Shown one piece after another: positions 33,249 through 43,260 of a DNA stretch of 55,252 nt. The DNA is from Aquimarina agarivorans (GTDB lineage Bacteria > Bacteroidota > Bacteroidia > Flavobacteriales > Flavobacteriaceae): the NCBI RefSeq assembly GCF_000218485.1, contig NZ_AFPB01000149.1, forward strand, positions 1-55,252, given 5' to 3'. The stretch's first letter is position 1; every line of letters starts with the position of its first letter. Made by a program: the position numbers and the translations under genes. A model generated the notes under the pieces. It was not told where the DNA came from. It did not search any database and worked only from the letters and a program-made list of their open reading frames with translations.

Positions 33249-36059
33249 TTATCTATTCAAAATAACTTTTTCAATACCAACAGATCCATCTTCTTTTTCG
33301 ATATGTACTAAATAGATACCGTTACTAAGGCTTGAAAGTTCTGTTGAAAATTCATCTGAATCAATAATTGTGTTTTCAACAATTGATCCATCAATAGTAT
33401 AAATTGTCAATCTAGCTTTACTGATATCACCATGAATATATAATTTATCAACGACAGGGTTAGGATACAAGCCTATGTTTAATGCGCTAAATGTAGGTGT
33501 GGATAAAGTGGAAGATTCACCACAAACTGGAGTCTCACTACTGTTACTAAAATAAATAGTTAATTCTCTTGTTTTTGAAACTAACACAAAATTACCTTCA
33601 TCCACGGTTGCAAAGTAGTCGTCATCCAAACCAGTAAACCCACTGTCTGCTATTGAAATACCTGGATTATTACCATTAAAAGTTTGGTTTATTTTACTTG
33701 ATAAATCAACATAATGTCCTGGGTTACCATCACTAGTACTAAGAGCAAAACCATATAATCCATTGTTTTCTAGATTCCAGTTAATGGTAAATGTAGTAAC
33801 ATTATCAAGGTTTGGTCCATTTGAACCTATAATATGAACATTTGAGTAGTCTTTGTTCTCTACACTAGGAAGCGCACTTGATCTTGGAGCGTCAAAGGAA
33901 CAACTACGTTCCCCTAATGCATTTACTGTTACTTCTTTAGTAGCTGTGGCACCAGTACCATCGGTAATTGTTAGTTCAATTGTATATTGACCTTCAGTTT
34001 CAAATGTAGTGCTAGCAATTTTAGTATTGGCAGTATCTCCATTGCCAAAATCCCAACTGTAGGTCAGTCCACTGCCTTCAGGGTCACTGGATTTTGAAGC
34101 ATTAACATTAACCTCAAAAGGAGCTATTCCTGATGTTTTGTCAATAGTAAATCCAGCTGCAAGTACGCTTGAGCCAGCTGGCTCATCTCCATTGGCTAAT
34201 TTACCATCACTATAAATTGATACTTTGTTAAACTCAGTAACTACACCAGTTAGTCCTTCGTAAGATGGGTCGTTTGAAGGATTCCATGCGGTTGCTGGTG
34301 CTGAAGTTGGTATCTCAATGCGTACTTGAATTTCTCTACGGTATTGGCTGGCTCCTCCAGGGAAAGGCATTTTGTCAGCATCAACTTCCACCTCAACATA
34401 GTAAATATTGTTAGTACTATCCCATTCTTGTAAACCTCCAGTAGCTTTTCCTGCCCCACGAGCTGTAATGGTGTAATCTGAAGCTTTAAGTCCTGCCTCA
34501 ATACCTTCGGTAAGGTCAACAAAATAACGTGCAGAAAGTGAATTAGGAATACGAGCGGGCCATGCAGAACGGTTGTTTAACCAAATGGCTAACTCAGTAT
34601 AACGACTAGCTTCTCCATTAATTTTTACTTCAGTAACAAATTCTTCACCAGGCACTTCAGGTTGTGGGAAATTTTCCAAGGCTGTTCCTCCAAATTCCAT
34701 AATCATACGAGCAAGTACACCTGTGTAGCATGCATTGTAGTCAGTAGCAACTTCGTTTTCTTGAAAATCTGTTCGATCATCTTCAAAACCATCATCGTCA
34801 CTGTTGGGGCCACCGGCTAATGCTCCCCATAAGGTATGTCTTGATTCTGCAGGAATCGTCTCGCTTCGAATCCAGCTTGCGTGTTGCCCGCGGTGGTGCA
34901 CTTTATTTGGTGGGTTTTTTCCAAAACCAGTAACAAAACTTCTGTCTAACGGATTATCTCCTAATGCATAATCGATTTGTTTAACCGCAAAATCATGATA
35001 AGTATCTTTTTTTGATGTAGTAACATTGTCAGAATAAATTAAGGCAACTAACGAAGTGTTCATTGCATAACGCAACGATCCCCATTGATCTAAATGGGCT
35101 TGTCCTCCTGGTGAATAGTTTATTCCACCACCTTTTTGCCAAAAATCTAAATATTTTTCAGTGGCAATTTTGTACTTTTCTTTACCAGTTTCAATAGCTA
35201 ATAAAGCCATTGTTCCGTATGATTTATCATCCCAGGCAATTCCCCATTTAAAATCAGGGTCTTTATAATGTTCTTCAGCTTTTGCTAAATAAGTGCTGTC
35301 GCCAGTAGCTTTAAATAACCACATTGCTCCCCATGCTAACTCATCAACATGGCCCGAAAAGGAAGAGTATGTGCCTGATGCAGGAATGTTACCTTCTTCA
35401 TTGTAATTACCGCGATAAGTATCCCCAAAATCATATAATTCTTTTGCGTGTTGTAACAATGTAGCGCTATATGTAGGATCTACTGTTTTAAACATCATAC
35501 TCGCTGAAGCTAATGCAGCGGCAGTTTCACAGGCCACATCTGATCCAGGGTTATCCGTATCTAATTTGTAAGATCGACGTATACCGTACATTGGGTGTAC
35601 ATCTACCATTTCAGCAGGCATCCAAAAATTATGATCTTGTGATTTACTGTCAGCCACCTGGGCATAAAATTCATTTGGACTTGGGTGGCATTTAATGAAA
35701 TAATCAGTAACCCACTTAATATTTCTTAAAAATATATCAGTTTGGTTAACTTTATCATAACCCTCTTTATATTCTAAAAATCCCCAGTTTAAGGCAGTGA
35801 CTGAAAATGCCATAGGAAAACCAAACTTAATATGATCTCCAGCATCATGCCATCCACCTGTTAAATCCAAGCCAACATCCTTACCGTCATTTACACCTGA
35901 ATCAGCCCTCCAGTCAATTCGATTCCAGTCGGGCAATACCCCCGATTGCTGCGTTTCGTAAAAAAGTAGTGATTTTTGGAGTGCTTCTCCGTAGTTAAAT
36001 TGCGCCGAAGCGGTAGCGCAGGCAATTAAGCTAATTGCCCAAAGACTTATTTTTTTCAT
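33249..36059 (-). CDS. GH9 endoglucanase with CBM3, PKD and T9SS type A tail
   Basis: 936 residues. Signal peptide ends near SAQFNYGEALQ. The GH9 catalytic domain (about 21-465) has GGWHDAGDHIKFGFP with Asp72 and Asp75, the PPNKVHHRG motif and the catalytic acid region ENEVATDYNACYTG near 434. A CBM3-like cellulose-binding domain (about 478-605), a PKD domain (about 635-715), an unassigned beta-rich domain with two cysteines (about 720-850), and a Por-type sorting tail (IGLYPNPVVDKLYIHG to VILNR) follow. A secreted, surface-retained or released endoglucanase for cellulose or related glucans. It shares an ATTCGCTCTG box upstream with the beta-helix gene. Confidence 0.95.
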   Translation of the reverse strand: MKKISLWAISLIACATASAQFNYGEALQKSLLFYETQQSGVLPDWNRIDWRADSGVNDGKDVGLDLTGGWHDAGDHIKFGFPMAFSVTALNWGFLEYKEGYDKVNQTDIFLRNIKWVTDYFIKCHPSPNEFYAQVADSKSQDHNFWMPAEMVDVHPMYGIRRSYKLDTDNPGSDVACETAAALASASMMFKTVDPTYSATLLQHAKELYDFGDTYRGNYNEEGNIPASGTYSSFSGHVDELAWGAMWLFKATGDSTYLAKAEEHYKDPDFKWGIAWDDKSYGTMALLAIETGKEKYKIATEKYLDFWQKGGGINYSPGGQAHLDQWGSLRYAMNTSLVALIYSDNVTTSKKDTYHDFAVKQIDYALGDNPLDRSFVTGFGKNPPNKVHHRGQHASWIRSETIPAESRHTLWGALAGGPNSDDDGFEDDRTDFQENEVATDYNACYTGVLARMIMEFGGTALENFPQPEVPGEEFVTEVKINGEASRYTELAIWLNNRSAWPARIPNSLSARYFVDLTEGIEAGLKASDYTITARGAGKATGGLQEWDSTNNIYYVEVEVDADKMPFPGGASQYRREIQVRIEIPTSAPATAWNPSNDPSYEGLTGVVTEFNKVSIYSDGKLANGDEPAGSSVLAAGFTIDKTSGIAPFEVNVNASKSSDPEGSGLTYSWDFGNGDTANTKIASTTFETEGQYTIELTITDGTGATATKEVTVNALGERSCSFDAPRSSALPSVENKDYSNVHIIGSNGPNLDNVTTFTINWNLENNGLYGFALSTSDGNPGHYVDLSSKINQTFNGNNPGISIADSGFTGLDDDYFATVDEGNFVLVSKTRELTIYFSNSSETPVCGESSTLSTPTFSALNIGLYPNPVVDKLYIHGDISKARLTIYTIDGSIVENTIIDSDEFSTELSSLSNGIYLVHIEKEDGSVGIEKVILNR

Positions 36060-36356
36060 GGTCAGTATTTAGTTGCTTAAAAATAAAGTCCAGAGCGAAT
36101 ATTTAGTTATAAAAATTAGAACGAATTCACTTACTTATTTTTTCTGATGTATGGTTTTTTTATAAGATGAAATGCATTATTAAATTATCTAAGTAACTTA
36201 ATGTTATTTGCTTAGTAATTTATGTGGTACCTTTTTTGTATCTAATTATTTTGAACTTTGTTTTTGTTTGTCTATAAAAATGAACTTTAATAGAGAGCTA
36301 GTATTGTTTAAAAGTCAAACCAGAGTGTATTTGAGTTCAAATTTTATTAATATTAA

Positions 36357-37286
36357 TTATCCTTTGTAGATCATTTTGTTAAATGGGATAATGGTATGGT
36401 AACCTTTTTTTTGAAAATAATCCATATTTTCTTTTGCACCTGTGGCCAATACAAAGTCGCCACCCCAGCCTCCTAAACTTTTAACAGCACCAGAATAATC
36501 TTTGAATCGGTCTTGCTTTACTGTAGTTGTTTTTAATAGGGATGCAATTAGTTTTTCGTGATCATTTATCAAATTTTCAAAGGCAAGTAAGTTTGTACAT
36601 TGTACAATACTATTTGTAAGAATGTTAATTTGGTTGATAGTGTAGGATAAATTTTCTTTCGATTGATTGCGGTAATTTTTTATAGCATCTTTACTATCTT
36701 TTTTCTCCTTTAAGTAAATGAAAAATAAAAATTCATGAAAAGCGGGTTCAAATGTAGTTTTGATCACCTTTGTCGTGTTTTTATTTTTATTAAGTTGATA
36801 AAAAATAGGAGTGTTGTTTGAAGCACAAGCTATATCATATCCGCTACCTCCAAAACTTTGGTGTAAAAGTTGAAAAGGATTAATTTTTGCCCACTGAGCA
36901 ATATTGTTTATTAGTGTTGATGAAGTGCCAAGTCCCCATAATCGATCAAATGTAAGGTAGGTTTCTATTTCATATCCTTTATTTTGTATTAAAAAAGTTG
37001 GGTTGTACTGTTTGGCAGTCCAAAGTATTTTGAATAATGTAGTATCAAATTTTGAATTCCCTTTTGGAGCAATATTATTTGAAAAATCTTTAGTAGCGAT
37101 TTGAGTAGAATACCATATTTGGGCGTTATGATCAAAACTATTCCATGTCAGTATGCCCGTGTTGTTTTCTTTAACTTCGAGTGACTGGCCTTTTTGAGTA
37201 GGTATTGCTAAGGCTTTTGCGCCATCTAATACCACATATTCACCTGTAATTAATAATTTACCATTACTATAAAAGGATTGTTTCAT
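36357..37286 (-). CDS. GYDIA family GHMP kinase
   Basis: 309 residues. The GHMP kinase layout is visible: N-terminal GEYVVLDGAKALAIPT, the glycine-rich GLGTSSTLI loop (near 127), and the namesake GGSGYDIACAS (near 147), with C-terminal SLGGWGGDFVLATG. It starts where the HMG-CoA reductase gene ends (sharing base 37286), so the two are translationally linked. The family is widespread in Bacteroidota next to HMG-CoA reductase and is presumed to act as a mevalonate-pathway kinase, probably on phosphomevalonate; that role is inference. Confidence 0.92.
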   Translation of the reverse strand: MKQSFYSNGKLLITGEYVVLDGAKALAIPTQKGQSLEVKENNTGILTWNSFDHNAQIWYSTQIATKDFSNNIAPKGNSKFDTTLFKILWTAKQYNPTFLIQNKGYEIETYLTFDRLWGLGTSSTLINNIAQWAKINPFQLLHQSFGGSGYDIACASNNTPIFYQLNKNKNTTKVIKTTFEPAFHEFLFFIYLKEKKDSKDAIKNYRNQSKENLSYTINQINILTNSIVQCTNLLAFENLINDHEKLIASLLKTTTVKQDRFKDYSGAVKSLGGWGGDFVLATGAKENMDYFQKKGYHTIIPFNKMIYKG

Positions 37287-38602
37287 TAGGATCTTAATAG
37301 TTCAAGTTGTTTAATTACTTCACTATGTGTTACTGTGTTTTTAGTAAAGTATTGTACAATTTGTTGCTTCTCTTCTGCAGTAGCGTTACACTGATTTAAA
37401 ATATTTAAAAGGTGCATTTTCATGTGTCCTTTTTGTATCCCTGTTGTAATAAGTGAGTTTATCGCTCCAAAATTTTGCGCTAATCCAGCTACGGCAATAA
37501 TTTCCATGAGTTGCTTTGCATTTGGTTTGTTTAGTAACTCCAGTGCCAATTTAACCATGGGGTGTAAGCTGGTCAATCCGCCAATGGTACCAACTGCTAA
37601 GGGAATTTCAATGTAATAAGTAAAAATGTTGTTTTTGATGTAAGCGTGTGTTAAGCTGCTGTAACTTCCGTTTTTTGCAGCGTAGGCATGGGCTCCAGCT
37701 TCAATAGCCCTAAAGTCATTACCTGTGGCAATTACAACAGCATCAATGCCATTCATGATCCCTTTATTATGAGTAACGGCTCGAAAGGGTTCTTTTTCGG
37801 CGATGGTTACGGCACGGATAAATTTTTCAGCGTATGCTTTTGAGGATATCTCGCTTGTATTTGGTAAATCCTTTACATTGCAAAAAACTTCAGCCCTAAC
37901 GATGCAATCCGGAACATAGTTGGAAAGAATACTCATTATAATTTCTATTTCCTTTTCGGAAGTTGTAAATGCATCCCATTCCAACGCTTTAAGTTGTAAT
38001 ACTTCGGCAAACTTTTCCAAACATGTATTAATAAAGTTAGCCCCCATGGCATCCACAGTTTCAAAGGTGCAATGTAATTGATAGTAATTAGGAATATCGC
38101 CAGTTTTATTTCGTAATTCAATATCCAATAAACCACCGCCGCGTTTTTTCATATTTGCCTCAATCGGTTGGATGGAGTTGATAAGTTTGGGTTTAACTGA
38201 GTTGAAAAAGGTTACAAGTTTTGTTGTGTCTCCAATAAAGCTAAAGTGAACCTGACCTATTTTTTGGGTGTCAATAACTTTTGCAGTAAAACCACCGCGT
38301 TTATTCCAAAATTTAGCAGCATTACTGGCAGCTGCAACTACTGAGCTTTCTTCAATAGACATAGGAATGGTGTACCGTTTATTATTTATAGTAAAATTGG
38401 GAGCTATACTAAACGGGAGGTAGAAATTACTTAAAGTGTTTTCAGCAAACTCATCATGCAATTGCTGTAATTGCTTGTCAGTATTCCAATAAGTATATAA
38501 AACTTGTTCTGCTTTTTTGGTATGTTTAAAATGGTTTGAAACTAACCAATCAATTTTTTGCTGTTTGTTGAGTTTTGAAAATCCAGTAACTTCAGGGATC
38601 AT
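37286..38602 (-). CDS. Hydroxymethylglutaryl-CoA reductase, class II type
   Basis: 438 residues, close to class II (degradative-type) enzymes. All four catalytic positions are seen: Glu in SIEESSVVAAAS, Lys in THNKGIMNGIDAV, Asp in ATGNDFRAIEAG and His in QKGHMKMH. It reduces HMG-CoA to mevalonate, or the reverse in degradative relatives. The coupling to a GYDIA kinase, and idi at 5.4 kb, support a biosynthetic role in the mevalonate pathway. First gene of a two-gene operon. Confidence 0.95.
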   Translation of the reverse strand: MIPEVTGFSKLNKQQKIDWLVSNHFKHTKKAEQVLYTYWNTDKQLQQLHDEFAENTLSNFYLPFSIAPNFTINNKRYTIPMSIEESSVVAAASNAAKFWNKRGGFTAKVIDTQKIGQVHFSFIGDTTKLVTFFNSVKPKLINSIQPIEANMKKRGGGLLDIELRNKTGDIPNYYQLHCTFETVDAMGANFINTCLEKFAEVLQLKALEWDAFTTSEKEIEIIMSILSNYVPDCIVRAEVFCNVKDLPNTSEISSKAYAEKFIRAVTIAEKEPFRAVTHNKGIMNGIDAVVIATGNDFRAIEAGAHAYAAKNGSYSSLTHAYIKNNIFTYYIEIPLAVGTIGGLTSLHPMVKLALELLNKPNAKQLMEIIAVAGLAQNFGAINSLITTGIQKGHMKMHLLNILNQCNATAEEKQQIVQYFTKNTVTHSEVIKQLELLRS

Positions 38603-38870
38603 AAATCATGTTTTGTTGCCACAAATATAAATGAACTGAATAAAAAGAGGCGCTTTTTTGTGTTTTGTGTCCATTTACTTTTTGTGAATTTAAAAATTTT
38701 AAAGCCCAAAATTTTTATAATTTCAAGCGATTGAACAAAAAAATAAAGACTGTTATTTTTTTGATAGGACTAATTTGTTATTTCATAAAACAGTATATAA
38801 GTAGTTAATTAATCGATTTAGATACGCAGTATTTTGTAATTTACACCTTAATTTAAGCTCAAAAATTTTA

Positions 38871-40460
38871 ATGCATATGCTATACGGCGGTACGGAAGTA
38901 AATCAAAAATTAGTTTTAGGACATCCTTCGGGATTATTTGTAATGTTTTTTACAGAAATGTGGGAACGATTTTCTTATTATGGAATGCGTGCCTTATTGG
39001 TGCTCTTTTTAGTAACATCATTAGTGGATAATGGATGGGGATGGGAGCGTAACGAAGCAATGTTATTGTATGGCTGGTATACAGGTTTGGTATACTTGAC
39101 GCCTTTGTTAGGAGGATTTATTGCAGATAAATTTTTGGGATTTAGAAAGGCAGTAGTATTAGGTGCGTTTTTAATGACCTTAGGGCACGCCTCCATGGCG
39201 TTAGAAGTAGTTTCAAACGTATTCTTTTTTATAGGTTTGGGATTGATTATACTTGGAAATGGATTTTTTAAGCCAAATATAGCTTCCATAGTAGGGCAAT
39301 TATATACTAAAGTACCTGAAAAGCGGGATGCTGGTTTTACTATATTTTATATGGGTGTAAATGCTGGAGCATTTTTAGGAATTTTACTGTGCGGTTACAT
39401 TGGTGAAAAAGTGGGTTGGCATTACGGATTTAGTTTAGCAGGTATTTTTATGTTTTTTGGGATGCTTCAATTTTATTTTGCACAGGGTATTTTTGGTAAA
39501 ATAGGTGATTCTCCAAAACAACTTGAAGAAATTGATGATACTGTTGAGGATGCTTTTGAGGATACTAAAGATGCTATTGAAGATTTGGCGGAAGAAGCGG
39601 ATAGTTCTAAAGTTGTTAAAGACAGGTTGGTGGTAGTGGGTATTTTTACATTTTTCACCATTCTGTTTTGGTGGGCGTTTGAGCAAGCCGGAGGATCTAT
39701 GACTATTTTTGCCAAAGACTACACTGAACGAATTTTGGAAGGTAATGGCGCTTTAATTTTTAAAGTTTTTAATACATTATTAACGGTAGTACCCATGCTT
39801 ATTATAACCTGGGTATTGTCATTATTATTTAGGCAAACCTATTCAAAATATGCTTTTTCAAATATATTATTGAGTACTAGTTTTGTAATTATTTGGGCAC
39901 TTGTTATTTGGATGTTAGTTAGGGATTTTTCAAATGAAGTTGCTGAAGTACCAGCCTCATGGTTTAGTATTTTAAACTCGTTTTTTATCATTGTATTTGC
40001 CCCTTATTTTTCTAAGTGGTGGCAGAGTAAGTACAACCCAACAGGACCTGCAAAATTTGCGATCGGTTTGGTATTAACAGGTATTGGTTTTGGGGCATTA
40101 TCGTACGGATCACTTGGAATTCCATTAAATGCCAAGTCAGCTTCTGTAAGTATGATTTTTCTTGTGTTAGCCTATTTTTTTCATACTATGGGCGAGCTTT
40201 GTATATCCCCAGTGGGAACTTCTTACGTAAGCAAATTAGTCCCCATAAAATATTTGGGCTTAATGTTTGGTGTGTGGTATTTTTCAAGTTTTATAGGTAA
40301 TTTAATGGCAGGGGTTACTGGTAGTTATTTGGATCCGATTGTTGAAAGCTACGGAATGAGTTTTTTCTTTATGATTTTAATGGTAATTCCTTGTTTAGCA
40401 GGGGTAATTATGCTTGCTTTAAATAAAACAATCATCAAATTAATGCATGGTATTCGATAA
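38871..40460 (+). CDS. POT/PTR family oligopeptide:H+ symporter
   Basis: 529 residues with about 12-14 hydrophobic segments. The family signature EMWERFSYYG near residue 28 (ExxERF) and the second PTR2 motif FFKPNIASIVGQLY (near 133), then the GFTIFYMGVNAGAF segment, are clear. Imports di- and tripeptides with protons across the inner membrane. A short acidic loop (about 215-245; DDTVEDAFEDTKDAIED) links the two halves. Two closely spaced ATG codons at the start; the first is used here. Single gene with its own 5' region. Confidence 0.94.
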   Translation: MHMLYGGTEVNQKLVLGHPSGLFVMFFTEMWERFSYYGMRALLVLFLVTSLVDNGWGWERNEAMLLYGWYTGLVYLTPLLGGFIADKFLGFRKAVVLGAFLMTLGHASMALEVVSNVFFFIGLGLIILGNGFFKPNIASIVGQLYTKVPEKRDAGFTIFYMGVNAGAFLGILLCGYIGEKVGWHYGFSLAGIFMFFGMLQFYFAQGIFGKIGDSPKQLEEIDDTVEDAFEDTKDAIEDLAEEADSSKVVKDRLVVVGIFTFFTILFWWAFEQAGGSMTIFAKDYTERILEGNGALIFKVFNTLLTVVPMLIITWVLSLLFRQTYSKYAFSNILLSTSFVIIWALVIWMLVRDFSNEVAEVPASWFSILNSFFIIVFAPYFSKWWQSKYNPTGPAKFAIGLVLTGIGFGALSYGSLGIPLNAKSASVSMIFLVLAYFFHTMGELCISPVGTSYVSKLVPIKYLGLMFGVWYFSSFIGNLMAGVTGSYLDPIVESYGMSFFFMILMVIPCLAGVIMLALNKTIIKLMHGIR

Positions 40461-40510
40461 ATTTGTAATTTAGGAACGGTTGTTGAGACTAAAAATTCAA
40501 ATTTATAGTT

Positions 40511-41050
40511 ATGAAAAAATTGCTTTTTATTGCTTGTTTTTTGTTTATTTCTAATTTGTTTGCACAAGAAATTAATTGGATGAGCATGCAGGATGCATTG
40601 AGCGCACAGGCAGAAAATCCGAAGAAAATTTTTATGGATGTATACACCGATTGGTGTGGTCCTTGTAAATTGTTGGATAAAAAAACGTTTAAACATCCAG
40701 ATGTTGTTAAGTACGTAAATGAACATTTTTATGCAGTAAAATTTGATGCAGAAGGTAATGATGAGTTTGTATATCAAGGGAATAAATTTAATAACCCTGA
40801 TTATGTAGCGGGTAAAAGAGGTAGGAAGTCAAGTCATATTTTTGCAAGATCCTTACGAATTTCAGGATATCCAAGTATGGTGTTTTTTGATGAAAAAAGT
40901 AACTTGATTTTTCCCGTAACAGGATTTCATACGGCACAACAGCTCGAAATATTTTTGAAGCTAATACAGTCTGACGATTACAAACAGGTAACTAGTCAAA
41001 AAATGTTTAGAGAGTACGAAAAAAACTTTGTAGGGACCTTTAAGGGGTAG
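40511..41050 (+). CDS. Periplasmic thioredoxin-like protein
   Basis: 179 residues with a signal peptide (ends near SNLFAQEIN). The redox motif is WCGPCK (near 56-61), in TDWCGPCKLLDKKTF, typical of thioredoxin-like thiol reductases in the Bacteroidota periplasm, and the cis-Pro strand is ISGYPSMVFFD. It may reduce or shuffle disulfides in exported proteins. Its last 11 bases overlap the 3' end of comEC on the opposite strand. Confidence 0.88.
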   Translation: MKKLLFIACFLFISNLFAQEINWMSMQDALSAQAENPKKIFMDVYTDWCGPCKLLDKKTFKHPDVVKYVNEHFYAVKFDAEGNDEFVYQGNKFNNPDYVAGKRGRKSSHIFARSLRISGYPSMVFFDEKSNLIFPVTGFHTAQQLEIFLKLIQSDDYKQVTSQKMFREYEKNFVGTFKG

Positions 41051-43067
41051 TCAATTCCTTAGTAATATTTAAACTTCCCCTTTGGGAAATATCATAAAAC
41101 GCTACTTGGTGCTCAGCACAGGTAGCTTTCCATTTTTGTGCAAGATTTTTATAATTATGAGAAGTAGCAATAATTAGCTTTGGTTTTTGAGTACTCAATA
41201 TGCGTTGTAAATTAATTTTAGGGGCATCAGTTAAAATTACAACTGCGTTAGCAACAGTTGTAGGAATACTACTTTTGTTATCAATAATATGAATTTGATG
41301 TTTTTTGTAGGTGTAGCTGTTTTTTAATTTAAAGCGATTACTATTTAAATGCAAGTTTCCTTTAATGGGAGCAACTAAAAATTTTTTATCAACCGTACTT
41401 AAGGTGTTTTTTGAATGTGTGTTAATACTACGTGAAGTTATTTCAGTAAGTATGGTGTTTGTATAGTGTTGGTGAACCCACAATTCGTCAACAAAGAGGG
41501 GTAATGTTTTTTCATAAAAAAACAGGCCAATTAAGCCGAGTAAAATTAAATATCCCCGTCGGATTAAAAATAGGGGTTTGTGATATGCTACTACTAAAAA
41601 CGCTAAAAACAGGTATAAAAAGATCAAAGTTGCAGGTTGTATGTACAGTTCTGTAAATAAAAATTCTTTTTGCAAACTTATCCATTGAATGTATTTGTAA
41701 ATACTCATTATAAAATAATTGTAACCATTAATTATAATACCGGGTATGGTGCCTATTCCACTCCAAATTACAATGCTTATAGCGGTAATTAGCACTAGAG
41801 TGATCATGAGCATAAGGGGAAGGTTAGCTAGTAAAAATAAGCTGGGAAATTGATGAAAATAAAAGACGCTTAGTGGGAGTAATCCAAATTGAGCGCAGGT
41901 ACTAACACATATTATTCCCCAAACTTTTCGAGTTAGCCAAAATTTTGGTTTCCATAGTGCTAGTAGTTTTGGTACACCTACTATAATACTACCAACGGCA
42001 ACTACACTCAATTGAAAACCAACGGAAGGTAAGGTGTAAGGATCAATAAGTACAAGTATAAAAATACTGACAAACAAAGGATTTAGTGGGTGTTGCCGCC
42101 TCATGAGTAGCTTGGAAAGCTGAAAACAGCTAAACATAGTTGTGGCACGTATGGCTGATGGGCTTCCGCCAGAAAACCAAGTAAATAGCCACAAAAATCC
42201 GATGATTAATATCGATTTTAATATAATAGACGCATGAACTTGTTGAAAGCACCAAGCAAGTACCAGGTAGATAATACCCATATGTAATCCAGATATAGCC
42301 AAAATATGGATTACACCAGCATTTGTAAAGTCAGTAGCCAATTGATTGTCTACTTCGGATTTATTGCCTAAAACTAATGCGGTTGTCAATTGGTATGCAA
42401 TGGGGTGCAAATGTTGATTTTTTAAGTTAATTACAAGGTGTTTTTTTAGTGTATTTGCTACTTTATTGAGTGAGTTTGCCAATGGAGGTATTTGATATAA
42501 GTCAGTTGAAGTTACCCAAAACTGATGGGTGATGTTTTCTTTTTTTAAATAATCAGTATATTCAAAAGCATAGGGATTGTTTGATTTCTTTAGCAAATGA
42601 AGTTTTGAAAAACACGTAAAACTATCTCCTTTATAATATTGAACATGACTATCACATTTTACGGAAACTAAAGCGTTACCAAGCACTTTTTTGGTGTCCA
42701 TGTAGTGTATTTTAACCTTAAATTTTTGATGTTTTTTGGAAGGCTTTAAAACTTTAGTGATTTCAAAGGTTAGATTTTTAGGGGTTTTGGTTGAGCTGCA
42801 ATGTACAATATGTGACTTTTGATACTTTGGTTGTGCAATATGTAAGCGCAAGTACCCTATGCATAAAAATAAAACACCAGCTATTGAAAGAAAACTTACG
42901 GAGTTGAGTTTTTTGTAAAAAAACAGCAGCGCAAGTAGCGTGATTAGTCCAACTGAAATTGAAATAGTGATGAATAAATTGATGAAATGCTGGGCAATAA
43001 AAACACCTAGCACAAAAGCACAGCAAATGACCCAAAAGGGAATGTTTAAAGATGGTTTTATTTTCAA
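41040..43067 (-). CDS. ComEC/Rec2-family DNA-uptake membrane protein
   Basis: 675 residues. The N-terminal hydrophobic helices and an OB-fold-like DUF4131 region (about 90-200; GDSFTCFSKLHLL) precede the ComEC membrane core (about 225-510; NAGVIHILAISGLHMGI is its hallmark, then SPSAIRATTMFS). The C-terminal beta-lactamase-like domain of the longest ComEC proteins is absent: only about 130 residues follow the last helix and no HxHxDH is seen. The core forms the channel through which single-stranded DNA enters in natural transformation. Confidence 0.92.
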   Translation of the reverse strand: MKIKPSLNIPFWVICCAFVLGVFIAQHFINLFITISISVGLITLLALLFFYKKLNSVSFLSIAGVLFLCIGYLRLHIAQPKYQKSHIVHCSSTKTPKNLTFEITKVLKPSKKHQKFKVKIHYMDTKKVLGNALVSVKCDSHVQYYKGDSFTCFSKLHLLKKSNNPYAFEYTDYLKKENITHQFWVTSTDLYQIPPLANSLNKVANTLKKHLVINLKNQHLHPIAYQLTTALVLGNKSEVDNQLATDFTNAGVIHILAISGLHMGIIYLVLAWCFQQVHASIILKSILIIGFLWLFTWFSGGSPSAIRATTMFSCFQLSKLLMRRQHPLNPLFVSIFILVLIDPYTLPSVGFQLSVVAVGSIIVGVPKLLALWKPKFWLTRKVWGIICVSTCAQFGLLPLSVFYFHQFPSLFLLANLPLMLMITLVLITAISIVIWSGIGTIPGIIINGYNYFIMSIYKYIQWISLQKEFLFTELYIQPATLIFLYLFLAFLVVAYHKPLFLIRRGYLILLGLIGLFFYEKTLPLFVDELWVHQHYTNTILTEITSRSINTHSKNTLSTVDKKFLVAPIKGNLHLNSNRFKLKNSYTYKKHQIHIIDNKSSIPTTVANAVVILTDAPKINLQRILSTQKPKLIIATSHNYKNLAQKWKATCAEHQVAFYDISQRGSLNITKELTTP

Positions 43068-43188
43068 TTTTTAACAATTAGCATTCTAAAGTACTAATTG
43101 TAAACTTATTAATGTATTGGGGAGGTGTGTTTTGTCTAAAAAAATTTAAATAGAAACAATTTTGGAGCATGAAATTTATGAAAATTAA

Positions 43189-43217
43189 AAAGGGAACATT
43201 TTCAAAATGTTCCCTTT
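43189..43217 (-). terminator. Terminator of the trefoil T9SS gene
   Basis: AAAGGGAACAT pairs with ATGTTCCCTTT around a TTTCAAA loop; minus-strand transcripts would end in a T-rich stretch. It lies 44 bases after the stop. Confidence 0.75.
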
Positions 43218-43260
43218 CCCATAAATAGTTAGATTTTGGCTTTAGCGAATTATCAAAATA

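Noticed and set aside
42778..43077. 99-codon antisense-like minus frame overlapping the start of comEC
   Set aside because: Out-of-frame reading of the comEC N-terminal hydrophobic region; comEC itself has full support.
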